64,000 nucleotides of DNA from Acidobacteriota bacterium. Its GTDB lineage: Bacteria; Acidobacteriota; Vicinamibacteria; Fen-336. Below the pieces are notes generated by a model. The model had not been told where the DNA came from, searched no databases, and was given only the letters and a program-made list of their open reading frames with translations. The translations under genes were made by a program, and so were the position numbers. The stretch covers positions 24,089 to 88,088 of the forward strand of contig JAJDNS010000081.1 in the NCBI GenBank assembly GCA_022340585.1, in the 5' to 3' direction. This document shows positions 40,781 through 50,703 of the stretch, piece after piece. Numbering within the stretch: the stretch's first letter is position 1; each line of letters begins with the position of its first letter.

Positions 40781-42232
40781 ATGACCGCTCGCCCCCGTCG
40801 CTTCCTCGTCGCGAAGACCGCCCTCGTGGTGTCTCTTGCGGTCCCCGGAGGCCTGGCGCCGGCCGCCCCCGCTGCGGTGGCGGCCGGCCTCGAGGTAGCC
40901 CCCGACCACCGGACCCTCGTCCGAGGGGACGGCACGCCCTTCTTCTACCTGGGCGACACCGCCTGGGAGCTCTTTCACCGCCTCGACCGCGAGGAAGCCA
41001 CGAGGTACCTGGACGACCGGGTCGCCAAGGGCTTCACCGTCATTCAGGCGGTGGCCCTGGCCGAGCTCGACGGGCTGAACACGCCGAACCGGTATGGGTT
41101 CACCCCGCTGATCGACAACGATCCGACCCGACCTTCGGTGGCGCCGGGTCCCGAGAACGACTACTGGGACCACGTGGACTGGGTCATCGACGCGGCGAAC
41201 GAGCGCGGTGTCACCATCGGCCTCCTCCCGACCTGGGGCGACAAGTGGAACCTCAAGTGGGGTGTGGGCCCGGTCGTCTTCACCCCGGAGAATGCCGAGT
41301 ACTACGGGGAGTGGCTGGGACACCGGTACCACGAGAAGGACCTCATCTGGATCCTCGGGGGCGATCGGCCCGTCGAGACCGCCGCCGACGCGGCGATCAT
41401 CCGTGGGATGGCGATGGGCCTTCGCCGCGGGGACGGAGGCGCCCACCTCATGACCTTCCACCCCATGGGAGGGCAGGGCTCGGCCCAGCACTTCCACGAC
41501 GAGGATTGGCTCGACTTCAACATGCGCCAGAACGGCCACGACACCACCTTCACGAAGGGCTACGCCGGGACCCTCGACGACTACCGGCGCACCCCCACGA
41601 AGCCGATCATCGACGGCGAGCCGATCTACGAGGACCACCCGGTGTCCTTCAAGCCCGAAGAGAACGGCCACTCGGTCGCGGCCGACGTCCGAAGGCCTTT
41701 GTACTGGGACCTCTTCTCGGGGGCCTTCGGCCACACCTACGGCCACCACTCCATCTGGCAGATGTGGCAGCCGGGCCGCGATCCCGTCAACTTCCCCCTC
41801 ATGCCGTGGTACGAGGCCCTCGATCAGCCTGGATCGAGCCAGATGCAGTACGGTCGGTGGCTCCTGGAATCGCGACCCCTGGGGAGCCGGATTCCCGACG
41901 ACTCGGTGATCGTGAACGACGCGGTCGAGACCGCCGTGCCCGGGGCGGGACGTTACCGCCTCAAGGCCACCCGGGACTCGGGGGGCGCGTGGGCCATGGT
42001 GTACACCCCCTCGGGCCGACCGTTCTCGGTGGATCTCGAGAAGCTGTCGGGGGACGAGGTCCGGGCCTGGTGGTTCAACCCCCGGGACGGGTCGGCCGAG
42101 GCCCTGGGGACGTTCCCGCGGGAGGGGCAGCGGGAGTTCGTCCCCCCGGCTCCCGGCGAGATGCTGGACTGGGTGCTGGTGCTGGACGACGCGTCGAAGG
42201 GGTTCCCGCCGCCGGGGACGAGGGAGGACTGA
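40781..42232 (+). CDS. secreted GH140-like (DUF4038) glycoside hydrolase
   Basis: A 483-aa exported TIM-barrel protein. The ATG at 40781 begins a signal peptide ([17 protein letters not shown]). DUF4038 features: [52 protein letters not shown] with the presumed acid Asp, and [12 protein letters not shown] with the presumed Glu. Residues after 390 form the small C-terminal beta domain often called 'collagen-binding' ([29 protein letters not shown]). Characterised GH140 members are apiosidases acting on rhamnogalacturonan-II. Its last 158 bases are overlapped on the other strand by the HNH gene. Confidence 0.85.
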   Translation: MTARPRRFLVAKTALVVSLAVPGGLAPAAPAAVAAGLEVAPDHRTLVRGDGTPFFYLGDTAWELFHRLDREEATRYLDDRVAKGFTVIQAVALAELDGLNTPNRYGFTPLIDNDPTRPSVAPGPENDYWDHVDWVIDAANERGVTIGLLPTWGDKWNLKWGVGPVVFTPENAEYYGEWLGHRYHEKDLIWILGGDRPVETAADAAIIRGMAMGLRRGDGGAHLMTFHPMGGQGSAQHFHDEDWLDFNMRQNGHDTTFTKGYAGTLDDYRRTPTKPIIDGEPIYEDHPVSFKPEENGHSVAADVRRPLYWDLFSGAFGHTYGHHSIWQMWQPGRDPVNFPLMPWYEALDQPGSSQMQYGRWLLESRPLGSRIPDDSVIVNDAVETAVPGAGRYRLKATRDSGGAWAMVYTPSGRPFSVDLEKLSGDEVRAWWFNPRDGSAEALGTFPREGQREFVPPAPGEMLDWVLVLDDASKGFPPPGTRED

Positions 42233-43457
42233 TCTCGGGCGCGTGCCCGTGGGGGCTCCGAGGCTGGGCGTGCCGGGCCATCTTCGCCTTCCCGTACTCC
42301 TCCTCGGCCAGCAGACGGTTGTGGGTCCGGCACATGAGCCGGAGGTTGTCGACGCTGTGATCCCCGCCACGGGCGAAGGCTCGGCGATGGTGGTGGAACT
42401 CCAGCCGGTCCCGAGCGGTGCACCGGCGACCCGAGGCGTCCTCGTAGGTGCAGCGCCCCCCGTCACGCTCGTGAACCGCCCGTCGCACGGGCGCCGGGAT
42501 GTGGCGCGAGCTCGGGGTGGGATCCGCGTCGGCCAGGGTCTTGCGGGGAGCGCGGGTCCTGGCGAAGCGCTTCGCCTCGAGCCGCTCGAGCTTCTCGCTG
42601 ACCGCGTCGTCGATGAGGGTCTCCAGGTCGCCGTCGGGGACCTGGGATCGCATCAGGTTCTGCAGGCGCACGAGCTTCTCCCGGAGCTCGGCGCTGGCAG
42701 TGAACTGGACCCGGTAGCGGGCCGGGGCCAGGGGCTCGACGGAGGGCCGGTGGGAAGGGGGCCGGACGGGCCATCCCGTCGCCGGTGGGGAGGGAGCGGG
42801 CGCAGAGGGGGTGGGCGCAGACGGAGCCGAGCTCGTTTCCGCCGAGGCTGCGTTGAGTGCGGGACCCTCAACTCGGTCCGGACCGAGTTGAGGCCCGGGC
42901 CTACCCGAGGTTTGCGCGTCGCCCGAGGGTTTCGGGTCGGGGGACGGCTGCGGATGAGCGAGTGGATGGGGGTGTGAGGGCAGGAGGGAATGAGGCGGCG
43001 GCGGAGCTTGCCCCATCGACGGCTCGAACCGCGCCGGCAGCTTCCGGACGACCGGAGGGGTGTCCGGTCGGGGGATCAACTCCGCCACCAGCTCCTCGAC
43101 CTGGAGCTTCGTCTTGTGCACCGCCCGCTTCAGCACTCGGTCCCGATTTGCCTCGGTGAGGTGGGGCCCCAGCTTGGCAATGGCCGCGAGGTGCAGGCGC
43201 CCGTCGCGCAGCATGGTGAGCAGCACCGGGTGCTTCCGGGAGGCTCGCGCCACTGCGATCCGCAGATAGGCCTCGTGCTCGGAGAGGTGGAGGAGCTCGG
43301 TGCAGTACGCGAACATCGAGGAGCAGGATCGCCGGGCGTAGAGCTTTCGGGCGTCGACCTCGGCGATGAGGGTCACCAGGCCCACCTCGTTGCGGCGCGA
43401 CTGGCGCACCGCTTCGCTCAGCCTCCTGAGCAGCTCGCTGTCGGACAGTGCCTGCAC
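42075..43457 (-). CDS. DUF222-like protein with C-terminal HNH nuclease domain
   Basis: A 460-aa protein of the 13E12-like family. The GTG at 43457 has GGGAGG upstream; the family-typical start [18 protein letters not shown] follows. Residues 1-130 match the N-terminal domain ([43 protein letters not shown]). A long Pro/Ser-rich linker leads to [18 protein letters not shown] and then the HNH nuclease: [39 protein letters not shown]. The Pro-rich tail runs antisense into the GH140 gene. Such genes occur in many copies in some genomes, and their role is unclear; no mobile-element ends are seen. Confidence 0.87.
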   Translation of the reverse strand: MQALSDSELLRRLSEAVRQSRRNEVGLVTLIAEVDARKLYARRSCSSMFAYCTELLHLSEHEAYLRIAVARASRKHPVLLTMLRDGRLHLAAIAKLGPHLTEANRDRVLKRAVHKTKLQVEELVAELIPRPDTPPVVRKLPARFEPSMGQAPPPPHSLLPSHPHPLAHPQPSPDPKPSGDAQTSGRPGPQLGPDRVEGPALNAASAETSSAPSAPTPSAPAPSPPATGWPVRPPSHRPSVEPLAPARYRVQFTASAELREKLVRLQNLMRSQVPDGDLETLIDDAVSEKLERLEAKRFARTRAPRKTLADADPTPSSRHIPAPVRRAVHERDGGRCTYEDASGRRCTARDRLEFHHHRRAFARGGDHSVDNLRLMCRTHNRLLAEEEYGKAKMARHAQPRSPHGHAPEISPPSSPAAGTPSTRRPAPAPSPASRREPGGRTPAAPPAGTSPGPRPTRPGG

Positions 43458-43577
43458 GGTCAGCCTCCCTCTCCCCAGGAACGGTACACGGGGGTCCGGA
43501 CAGGAGAGGTCCGAAGCTCGTTGGGATTCGTGCTGGCCCTGTCGCACTCACTCCATCAGCCACCCTGCCGCCTACGA

Positions 43578-46541
43578 CTAACGCCCTGGACCGGCAAGCG
43601 CCGTAGCGCGCCGGCCCTCAGCCGTGTCGTCGGCCTCGAGCATCCAGATGTCGGCCCTCGTCGTCGCCTCCACGAAGAAGACCCAGTGCCCGTCCGGCGA
43701 GACGCTCGGGTACATCAGTGTGGCCCCCGGTCTCTTCAGCAGCTCGCGGGTCTGCCTCGTCGCTATGTCGACGAGGAGGAGGCCTTCGTCCCGGGGGTAC
43801 TCCCGGTGGACACTGGCCTGGGGCAGGCGCCCCTGGAAGATCAGGGCCCGTCCGTCCGCCGTCCACTCCGGGAGCTGTCCGAAGTCGGTGAGCTCCACGT
43901 AGGCACCCTGCTCCAGGTCGAAGAGGGTGATGCCCGAACGCTCGTCGGCCGGGGTCCGGAGCATCCCGGCCACCAGGCGTCCGTCGGGCGACCAGTCCAC
44001 CGGGACGAAGGTGGAACCCGCTGGGTCGAAGTCCGGCAGTGTCCGCTGGGTCGGAGAGCCGGGCTCCGCGGCGGCGGACACGATCTCGCCGGTCACGCCC
44101 TCCCGGCTGTAGAGCAGCCGCTTTCCGTCGGGCGACCACATGGGGTAGCGGGCGTTGCCCTGGCTCGGGCCCTCGGTCAGCTGCCGCAGGTGGGTGCCGT
44201 CGCGGTCGATGGTCCAGATCTCGTAGTGGCCGCCCCGGTTCGAGTAGAAGGCGATCCTCTGGCCATCCGGCGAGAAGCGGGGACGTCGATCCCGATAGGG
44301 GTCGTCGGTGAGCTGGCGCCGACCGGTCCCGTCGACGCGGCTCAGCAGGAGATCCTCCTGGGGATGGGTCCGGGAGAAGACGACGAGCTCGCCGTCCGGG
44401 GACACATGGGAGAAGCCCACCCGCCGGAGGTCGTCGGCCACCGTCTCGGGCTCGCCCAGGGGCCGGCCCGAGGCGGCGTCGAACCGGATTCGCAGGAGCC
44501 TCTGCTCGAGCAGGGAGGAGACGTAGGCCATGCGGCGCCCGTCCGCCGAGAACGTCGGCTGGTGGGCGAAGGCGGTGGGGGCGGTGACGCGCTCGGGCTC
44601 TCCCCGGACCTCGCCGCTCACCTCGTCGATGGCGACGCGCCACAGGTTCATGCTCCCGCCCCGGTCGCTGGAGAAGTAGAGGTGACCGCCGTCCGGAGAC
44701 CAGGCCGGGCTCCAGTCGAGGGCCTCGTCCTCGGTGACGGGCCGGGGGTCGCCCCCTCGGGTGGGAATCGTCCAGATGTCCCGTCGCGAGCCGCCCTCGA
44801 CCAGACCCCAGTAGGCGATCCGGTGGCCGTGGGGCGACCAGCTGGGCTGGACGGCGTCGGCTCCCCCCACTCGCCGAGGTTGTCCGCCCTCGAGGCCGAC
44901 CGCCCACAGCTCGCTCCGCGAGGGTCGATCGTAGGGCGTGTCGAAGATCGGCTTGGTGGCGAAGGCGATCTCCCCGCCGTCGGGCGACCATGTCGGGTTC
45001 CACCCGAAGTCGGTGAGCCTCCGCTCGAGCTCCCCGGTGGCTCCCATGAGGAAGAGACCGCCCCCGTCGCGGGACGAGCGGAAGGCGATGAGCTCCCCGT
45101 CGGGGGAGAAGGCGGGCTGCACGTCCTCTGCCCCCGACTCGCCGGTGAGGTTGATGGGTCTCTGTCCCTCGACCCGCTGCAGATAGATGCTCCAGCGGCC
45201 GTTCACCCGCCCGGTGAACGCGAGGAAGCGGCCGTCCGAAGAGAGGCTGGGGAAGAGCTCGAGGCCGGGGGCGGAGGTGAGGGCGGTGAAGGTTCCGTCG
45301 AGGGGCGGTGGGACCGCCGCCGGCTCGAGCGAACGGATCAGGGTGGCCGCCGCCAGCGCGACCATCGCGAGGACTCCGACGGCACCGAGGATGGGCCAGG
45401 GCCGGCGCCGCTTCGAGGCCCGGAGCTCTCCGCTGTTGAGCTGCAGCTGCAGCTCCTCGAGGTCGTTGCGGACGTCGAGGGCCGACTGGTAGCGCCGGTC
45501 GACGTCCTTGGCCAGGCAGCGTCGGACGACGCGGGCCAGCTCCGCCGGCATCCGGGGGTTCAGGTCGGTGACGGAGGGCGGCGTGTCGCGGATGATCGCG
45601 GACATCACCGACGCCGCGCTCTTCCCGGTGAAGGGCAGGCGTCCGGTGCTCATCTCGAACAGCGTCACCCCCAGCGCGAAGATGTCGGTGCGGTGGTCCA
45701 CCTTCCGGTTCTCGGCCTGCTCCGGCGACATGTGGGACACCGTCCCGACCACGTGCCCCTCGCGGGTCAGGGTCATCGAGGGATCGGGGGCAGCGCCAGC
45801 TCCCGGCCCGGACTTGGCAAGGCCGAAGTCCAGGACCTTGACCTGGCCTTCGTGGGTCACCATCACGTTGGCGGGCTTGACGTCGCGGTGGATGATGCCC
45901 CCGGCGTGGGCGTAGGCGAGGGCATCGGTCAGGGGGATGGCGATCTCGAGGAGGCGGGCGAGGGGCAAACCCTCCCCGGGGATCAAGCCCTGGAGGGACT
46001 GACCCTTTACTCGCTCCATGGCGATGAACCGAAGGTCGCCGGACTCCTCGATCGAGTACACGTGAACGATGCTCGGGTGATCGAGGGCAGCGAGCGCCCG
46101 GGCCTCCCGTTCGAGGCGCCGGCTCCGGTCCGAAGGGCTGAGCTCCGGTGGGAGGACCTTGAGGGCCACGCGACGTCCGAGCCTCGGATCCTCGGCTTCG
46201 TAGACCGCGCCCATTCCCCCGCGCCCGAGCAGGCTCACGATGCGGTAGGGGCCCACCTCCCGACCCGGCGGGAGGTCGTCCGAGTCCCGGGCCGCCTCGA
46301 ACCCCTTGCCCAACAGGCCCTCCCAGAGGGGGGCCGCCATGCCCCCTTCGGCGGGGAGCAGGGCGTCGTCGCTCGAGGCCAGATCCAGAAGCCGCCTGAT
46401 CTTCTGGAAAAGCGCCTCGTCGTGGCCACACGCCTCGCGGAGCCAGGCCTCACGCTCGTTCGACGGGCGACCCAGGGCCTCGTCGAACAACGCGTCGACC
46501 TGCGTCCAACGCGCTGGGTCCTGGTCCAGTGTGGGTGGCAT
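43578..46541 (-). CDS. membrane Ser/Thr protein kinase with TolB-like beta-propeller sensor
   Basis: A 987-aa Hanks-type kinase. Residues 10-60 form a short helical module (RWTQVDALFDEALGRPSNER). The kinase domain spans about 99-365: LLGRGGMGAVYEAE, catalytic Lys128 in VALKVLPPE, HRD at 218-220 in IIHRDVKPANVMV, DFG at 238-240, and MSPEQAENRKVDHRTDIF. One transmembrane helix is at 383-402. The remaining 570 residues are extracytoplasmic PD40/TolB propeller repeats, e.g. VQPAFSPDGELIAFRSSRDG and RRPRFSPDGQRIAFYSNRGG, which likely sense an envelope ligand. A TAATCT box lies 11 bases before the ATG, with no ribosome binding site, suggesting a nearly leaderless mRNA. Divergent from a binding-protein gene. 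Confidence 0.95.
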   Translation of the reverse strand: MPPTLDQDPARWTQVDALFDEALGRPSNEREAWLREACGHDEALFQKIRRLLDLASSDDALLPAEGGMAAPLWEGLLGKGFEAARDSDDLPPGREVGPYRIVSLLGRGGMGAVYEAEDPRLGRRVALKVLPPELSPSDRSRRLEREARALAALDHPSIVHVYSIEESGDLRFIAMERVKGQSLQGLIPGEGLPLARLLEIAIPLTDALAYAHAGGIIHRDVKPANVMVTHEGQVKVLDFGLAKSGPGAGAAPDPSMTLTREGHVVGTVSHMSPEQAENRKVDHRTDIFALGVTLFEMSTGRLPFTGKSAASVMSAIIRDTPPSVTDLNPRMPAELARVVRRCLAKDVDRRYQSALDVRNDLEELQLQLNSGELRASKRRRPWPILGAVGVLAMVALAAATLIRSLEPAAVPPPLDGTFTALTSAPGLELFPSLSSDGRFLAFTGRVNGRWSIYLQRVEGQRPINLTGESGAEDVQPAFSPDGELIAFRSSRDGGGLFLMGATGELERRLTDFGWNPTWSPDGGEIAFATKPIFDTPYDRPSRSELWAVGLEGGQPRRVGGADAVQPSWSPHGHRIAYWGLVEGGSRRDIWTIPTRGGDPRPVTEDEALDWSPAWSPDGGHLYFSSDRGGSMNLWRVAIDEVSGEVRGEPERVTAPTAFAHQPTFSADGRRMAYVSSLLEQRLLRIRFDAASGRPLGEPETVADDLRRVGFSHVSPDGELVVFSRTHPQEDLLLSRVDGTGRRQLTDDPYRDRRPRFSPDGQRIAFYSNRGGHYEIWTIDRDGTHLRQLTEGPSQGNARYPMWSPDGKRLLYSREGVTGEIVSAAAEPGSPTQRTLPDFDPAGSTFVPVDWSPDGRLVAGMLRTPADERSGITLFDLEQGAYVELTDFGQLPEWTADGRALIFQGRLPQASVHREYPRDEGLLLVDIATRQTRELLKRPGATLMYPSVSPDGHWVFFVEATTRADIWMLEADDTAEGRRATALAGPGR

Positions 46542-46624
46542 TGCGTTGTCGAAGATTAGCACGCCAGGACGGGGGATTCTCTCCGCCGGTCCACTCGCTT
46601 CTTGCCCGATCCCACGGCGCCGGG

Positions 46625-46630
46625 TAGGCT
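46625..46630 (+). promoter_or_regulatory. candidate -10 box TAGGCT upstream of the first SBP gene
   Basis: TAGGCT preceded by GGG, 50 bases before the GTG at 46681. It matches the window's GG-TAGRNT pattern only loosely. Confidence 0.3.
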
Positions 46631-46680
46631 TGCGACCGCCAGGGGCCGAGGCAGACCGCCCCTCGGGACTGGAGGTCAGT

Positions 46681-47478
46681 GTGAGCAGGCTCAGGGTCGT
46701 CGCTCTTCTCCTCGGGGTCGTGGTCGGCGTGGTCTGGGTCGCGCCGGCCCAGGCCGACCTGGCCGAGATCGAGGAGCGCGGGGCGCTGCGCGTGGTGGTC
46801 TCCGCCGACGAGCTGCCGCACATGTTCTCGTTCGCCGAGGACGGTGATCCGGGCCTCGAGCGCGAGATGGTGGAGGCGTTCGCCCGTAGCCGGGGGCTCC
46901 GGGTCGAGATCGTCGCGGTCGACCGATTCGAGGACGTCATCCCGACGCTGCTGGAGGGACGCGGCGACGTGGTCACCGGGATCATCAACACGCCCGCGCG
47001 TCGCGAGAAGATTGCCTTCACCGTGGAAACCCTCCCGGCCCGGCACGTGGCGGTCAGTCGCAAGCCCTCTCCGCCCGTCAACACTCTGGCCGACCTGCGG
47101 GCGCGTCGCGTAGGCACGGTCGCCGGAAGCTCCTGGACTGGCGCCGCCCTCGAGGCCGGGGTGCCAGAGGAGAATCTGGTCCAGTCGGAGGGGGCGCTGA
47201 GGGTGCTTCAGGACCTCAGGGAGGGGGAGGTGGACGCCGTCGTCATGTCCGTCACGGACTTCGCCCAGGCGCAGCGCGACGACGGGATGCTGCAGGCCGG
47301 TCTCCTGGTCGGCTCGGCGGCGAGCGCCGGGTGGGGGCTTCGCAAGGAGGACCCGGCGCTGCGGCGGGCTCTCGACGAGTTCCTGCGGTCGCTGCTGAGC
47401 TCCCCGTCCTGGCACCGGATCGTCCTGAAGTACTTCAACAAGGATGCTCTGGACCTGATCGCCCGCGGGCGGCAGTAG
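46681..47478 (+). CDS. family-3 periplasmic solute-binding protein (first of a convergent pair)
   Basis: A 265-aa exported SBP_bac_3 protein. GGAGG precedes the GTG at 46681, and a signal peptide (RLRVVALLLGVVVGVVWVAPAQA) follows. Motifs: DLAEIEERGALRVVVSADELP, GLEREMVEAFARSRGL, GRGDVVTGIINTPARREKIAFT, and GTVAGSSWTGAALEAG. The fold binds amino acids and related small solutes. No ABC permease or ATPase is nearby, so it may serve signalling rather than transport. It faces a paralogue 11 bases away on the other strand. Confidence 0.87.
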   Translation: MSRLRVVALLLGVVVGVVWVAPAQADLAEIEERGALRVVVSADELPHMFSFAEDGDPGLEREMVEAFARSRGLRVEIVAVDRFEDVIPTLLEGRGDVVTGIINTPARREKIAFTVETLPARHVAVSRKPSPPVNTLADLRARRVGTVAGSSWTGAALEAGVPEENLVQSEGALRVLQDLREGEVDAVVMSVTDFAQAQRDDGMLQAGLLVGSAASAGWGLRKEDPALRRALDEFLRSLLSSPSWHRIVLKYFNKDALDLIARGRQ

Positions 47479-47489
47479 ACCGAGGGCCG

Positions 47490-48269
47490 CTACTCGCGGC
47501 CCAGGGCCCGCAGCGCCTGGTCGCCGAAGTACTTCACGATGAGGCGGTTCCACGACGGTCCGGCGCGGTAGTTCGAGATGTACGCGTCGAGCGCGGCCTG
47601 AAGGTCAGAGCTCTCCTTGCGCACTCCCCAGCCGGCGCTGCCGGGCGCACCCAGGTCCACCCCGCCCTCGAGGCAGGTGTGCGACCGGGCCGCGAGCAGG
47701 AAGTCCGTCGTGGTCATCACCGTGGCCGTGACATGGCCGCTCTCGAGCGCTTCGAAGACGGGCTCCCGCGTGGGGAAGAGCGTCATCTCCGACACCGGCA
47801 CTCCCGCCGCGACCGCCTCGTCCTTCCACGACGTGCCGTCGACGACACCCACCTTCGCCTTCCGGAACTCCTCGATGGTCTGCACCCGGGCGCCGGGCGC
47901 GCAGGTCACCACCAGGTGGCGGGCGGGCAGGACCTCGGGGGTGAAGGCGATCTGCTCGCGACGCTTTGCCGTGTTCACGATGCCGACGATGACGTCTCCG
48001 TCGCCGCGCAGCAGGGCGGGGATGCGGTCGGCCGACGTGCCCACCGGGACGGGTTCGAGGGAGAGATCGTAGAGGGTGGCGAAGCCCTGAAGCATCTCGC
48101 GTTCGAAGCCGGGCTCGCCGGAGCCCGAGAAGCGGAACATCTCCGGCGCCTCGCCCTTCTGGGCGATGACCCTCAGGACACCACGCTTCTGGATGTCCTC
48201 CAGGTCCGCGCCCGGCCCGAGAGCGGCCACGAGGGTGAACGCGAGCAGACACGCGACGGTGCGGATCAT
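47490..48269 (-). CDS. family-3 periplasmic solute-binding protein (second of a convergent pair)
   Basis: A 259-aa paralogue of the gene at 46681, sharing DLEDIQKRGVLRVIAQKGEAPEMF, GFEREMLQGFATLYDL, GDVIVGIVNTAKRREQIAFTPEVLPARH and VGVVDGTSWKDEAVAAGV. It has a signal peptide (RTVACLLAFTLVAALGPG) and GGGGAGG before the ATG; TACACT at 48289-48294 may be its -10. Two Cys (TCAP, HTCLEGG) could form a disulfide. Like its twin it lacks transport partners. It sits immediately downstream of the diguanylate cyclase gene on the same strand, 43 bases away, so the two may share a transcript. Confidence 0.87.
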   Translation of the reverse strand: MIRTVACLLAFTLVAALGPGADLEDIQKRGVLRVIAQKGEAPEMFRFSGSGEPGFEREMLQGFATLYDLSLEPVPVGTSADRIPALLRGDGDVIVGIVNTAKRREQIAFTPEVLPARHLVVTCAPGARVQTIEEFRKAKVGVVDGTSWKDEAVAAGVPVSEMTLFPTREPVFEALESGHVTATVMTTTDFLLAARSHTCLEGGVDLGAPGSAGWGVRKESSDLQAALDAYISNYRAGPSWNRLIVKYFGDQALRALGRE

Positions 48270-48312
48270 GGGGCCTCCCCTGGCGAGAGTGTACACGCCG
48301 GCGCTCCCCCGC

Positions 48313-49752
48313 TCACCCCACCCGGTTGCGGCCCGCCTCTTTGGCGCGGTAGAGGGCCCGGTCCGCCTCCCTGAGCAGCTCCATTGGCGAGCGAGCATCG
48401 GAGCCGGGATGTGTCGCCACCCCGATGCTCGCGGTGATGCGGCGGGGCGCGGAACCGGGGCCGAACGGGTGGCCCTCGACCAGCGACCGCAGGCGCTCCG
48501 CCGTACGACGGGCCGATTCGTGGTCGGTGTGGGAGAGGATGACGAGAAACTCCTCGCCTCCGTGGCGCCCCACGTGGTCCACGGTCCGAATGGCGTCGGA
48601 GAGAAGCCGACCCACGGCCTTGAGCGCCGCGTCCCCGGCCAGGTGCCCGTTCTCGTCGTTGAAGCTCTTGAAGTGGTCGAGGTCGATCATGAGAAGGCTA
48701 AGGGGCGTGCCGTACCGGCTGGCGCGCTCGAACTCCTCGTTCACGAGCTCCATCGAGTGTCGGTGGTTGTAGAGGCCGGTGAGCCCGTCGCGCAGCGACA
48801 GGTCCCGGACCCGATGGAAGAGGCGCGCGTTCTCGGTGACGATGAGGGCCTGGCTCGCCACCCGGCCGAGGAAGGCCCGGTGCTCGTTCGCCGTCTGCGC
48901 GACCGAGGGGCCCGCGAGAGCCAGGAGCCCGTTCAGGGAACCGCCCCGCGTGACCGAGAAGCTCTCGAAGCCGTCGAGGGGTTCTGCCGTGGGTGATTCC
49001 GGCTCGCTTCCGGCCGTGCTGGAGAACCGACGCATGACCGCTCGCAGGGGCGGCCCCGCCCCTCTCTCGCGGGTCGCGCTGGCCGCGACCTGGGCCTCGA
49101 ACGCGTCGACGACCGGCATGGCCAGCGGTCGCCGGGCCATCACCATGATCTCCAGATCGTCGCCATCGGCGAACGCCAGCGAGCCCACCGAGTAGTCGAC
49201 GGCCCGAGCCACGACCTCCATGACCGAGGTGAAGGCCTCGCCGACACGTTCGAGGGAGCCCGCGACCTGCCCGAGCTCCGAGAGGATCGTGGCCTCGAAG
49301 AGCTTCCGGTCCAGGAGCTCGCTCACGCGCCCGAGGATGTCGGTCTGGCTGTGCTCGGCGGGTGGAGCCGGGGGCCGGGGGTGGCGGGGCCCGGAGACCA
49401 GCTCGTTGACCAGATCGAGGAGCCTCTCCGGGGGGGCGTCCTTCGTCACGTAGTGGTCGGCCCCGGTCTCGAGGCCCCAGTACCGGTCGCCGATGTCGGC
49501 CTGGCCGCTGAGCATGAGGACGGGGACGGCCCGGGTCGAGGGCTCGCTCTTCAGGAGGCGGCAGGCCACGTAGCCGTTCATCCGGGGCATCAGCACGTCG
49601 AGAATGATGAGGTCGACCTCCCCGGCGAAGGCGGACTCGACGGCCTCGAGGCCGTCGCCCACGGCAATGACCTCGTGCCCCGCCTCGCCCAGGAGTCTCT
49701 GGAACATGCGGCGGACGAGAAGGCTGTCGTCGGCGACGATCACCCGGCCCAT
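48313..49752 (-). CDS. REC-GAF-GGDEF response regulator diguanylate cyclase
   Basis: A 479-aa soluble signalling protein. The receiver domain (residues 3-118) has the acidic pair in IVADDSLLVRRM, phospho-acceptor Asp52 in LIILDVLMPRMNG and the Lys in HYVTKDAPP. A GAF-like domain follows (about 140-310). The GGDEF domain (about 320-479) shows DGLTGLYNHRHSMELVNEEF, LMIDLDHFKSFND, and the active site GRHGGEEF. An RTVD inhibitory site lies five residues before GGEEF, so product feedback by cyclic-di-GMP is expected. No histidine kinase is adjacent. Divergent from the ThuA gene. Confidence 0.95.
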   Translation of the reverse strand: MGRVIVADDSLLVRRMFQRLLGEAGHEVIAVGDGLEAVESAFAGEVDLIILDVLMPRMNGYVACRLLKSEPSTRAVPVLMLSGQADIGDRYWGLETGADHYVTKDAPPERLLDLVNELVSGPRHPRPPAPPAEHSQTDILGRVSELLDRKLFEATILSELGQVAGSLERVGEAFTSVMEVVARAVDYSVGSLAFADGDDLEIMVMARRPLAMPVVDAFEAQVAASATRERGAGPPLRAVMRRFSSTAGSEPESPTAEPLDGFESFSVTRGGSLNGLLALAGPSVAQTANEHRAFLGRVASQALIVTENARLFHRVRDLSLRDGLTGLYNHRHSMELVNEEFERASRYGTPLSLLMIDLDHFKSFNDENGHLAGDAALKAVGRLLSDAIRTVDHVGRHGGEEFLVILSHTDHESARRTAERLRSLVEGHPFGPGSAPRRITASIGVATHPGSDARSPMELLREADRALYRAKEAGRNRVG

Positions 49753-49770
49753 CGGTTCACCTGCTTTCCG

Positions 49771-49776
49771 ATCATA
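49771..49776 (-). promoter_or_regulatory. candidate -10 box TATGAT for the diguanylate cyclase gene
   Basis: TATGAT on the minus strand, preceded by CGG, ends 18 bases before the ATG at 49752. Back to back with the TAGGAT at 49802. Confidence 0.45.
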
Positions 49777-49801
49777 CCGGACCCGCCCGGGTCCTTTGGG
49801 G

Positions 49802-49807
49802 TAGGAT
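49802..49807 (+). promoter_or_regulatory. candidate -10 box TAGGAT, leaderless ThuA transcript
   Basis: TAGGAT ends seven bases before the ATG at 49815, so transcription would start at or next to the start codon. No ribosome binding site is present, which fits leaderless translation. Confidence 0.45.
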
Positions 49808-49814
49808 TCGGGCC

Positions 49815-50666
49815 ATGAAGAGCCAGAAGACCCAGCAATCCACGACCCGGGCCGCCTCTGGGCGGCCCTTCTTTCGACTGCTCACGGTGGCGGCGGGGCT
49901 TCTCGTCGTCGGGGCGGGAGTGGCGTCCGCGCCGCTCCCTCCGCCGGAGCCCGGCTCGGCCGGGCCCACGGAGAAGAAGGTCCTCTTCGTGTACGGCGGG
50001 TGGCCGGGCCACGAGCCCGAGGAGTGCCGTGACCTCTTCGTGCCCTGGATGAAGTCCCTGGGCTGGAACGTCACCGTCTCCGACAGCCAGGATGTCTACG
50101 CGGACGAGGGGCTCATGGGATCCCTCGACCTCGTGGTCCAGGTCTGGACCATGGGCACCATCAGCCCGGAGAACCTGGCCGGGCTCCTTGGGGCGGTCCG
50201 GGGCGGCGTCGGCATCGCCGGGTGGCACGGTGGCCTTGGCGACGCCTACCGTCAGGAGACGGAGTACCAGTTCATGGTCGGCGGGCAGTGGGTGGCCCAC
50301 CCCGGGGGCGTCATCGACTACACCGTGGACATCACGGACGAGGACGATCCGATCACGGCCGGGCTCTCGAGCTTCAAGATGCACAGTGAGCAGTACTACA
50401 TGCACGTCGACCCGAACGTCACGGTCCTGGCGACCACGACCTTCTCCGGGGAGCACGCGCCCTGGATCGACGGGGCCACGATGCCGGTTGCCTGGAAGAA
50501 GGTCTACGCCAAGGGCCGCGTGTTCTACACGTCGCTCGGCCACGTGGCAAAAGACTTCGAAGTCCCCGAAGCCCTGACGATCATGCAACGTGGGATCCTC
50601 TGGGCCAGCGAGAGCCGCTACGCCGAGACACCGGACCTCGTGGCGCCGGTCTATCCGGGAAGGTAG
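49815..50666 (+). CDS. exported ThuA-like protein
   Basis: A 283-aa protein with a signal peptide (FFRLLTVAAGLLVVGAGVASA). The ThuA fold, related to class I glutamine amidotransferases, begins KKVLFVYGGWPGHEPEECR and continues with VVQVWTMGTI, the loop GIAGWHGGLGDAYRQETEYQFMVGGQW, and GRVFYTSLGHVAKDFE. Family members bind or process sugars such as trehalose and are common in glycan-utilising Planctomycetes and Acidobacteria. The catalytic Cys of amidotransferases is absent. It is followed 38 bases later by the VCBS lipoprotein gene. Confidence 0.87.
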   Translation: MKSQKTQQSTTRAASGRPFFRLLTVAAGLLVVGAGVASAPLPPPEPGSAGPTEKKVLFVYGGWPGHEPEECRDLFVPWMKSLGWNVTVSDSQDVYADEGLMGSLDLVVQVWTMGTISPENLAGLLGAVRGGVGIAGWHGGLGDAYRQETEYQFMVGGQWVAHPGGVIDYTVDITDEDDPITAGLSSFKMHSEQYYMHVDPNVTVLATTTFSGEHAPWIDGATMPVAWKKVYAKGRVFYTSLGHVAKDFEVPEALTIMQRGILWASESRYAETPDLVAPVYPGR

Positions 50667-50703
50667 GTCGCGTTCCAGACTGCGGCATCATCGGGAAGGA
50701 GCG

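Noticed and set aside
42990..46559. A 1189-codon plus-strand open frame opposite the Ser/Thr kinase gene
   Set aside because: It is the antisense shadow of a clearly real kinase; its composition is Arg/Gly/Pro-rich with no domain or ribosome binding site. High GC leaves long empty frames on the other strand.
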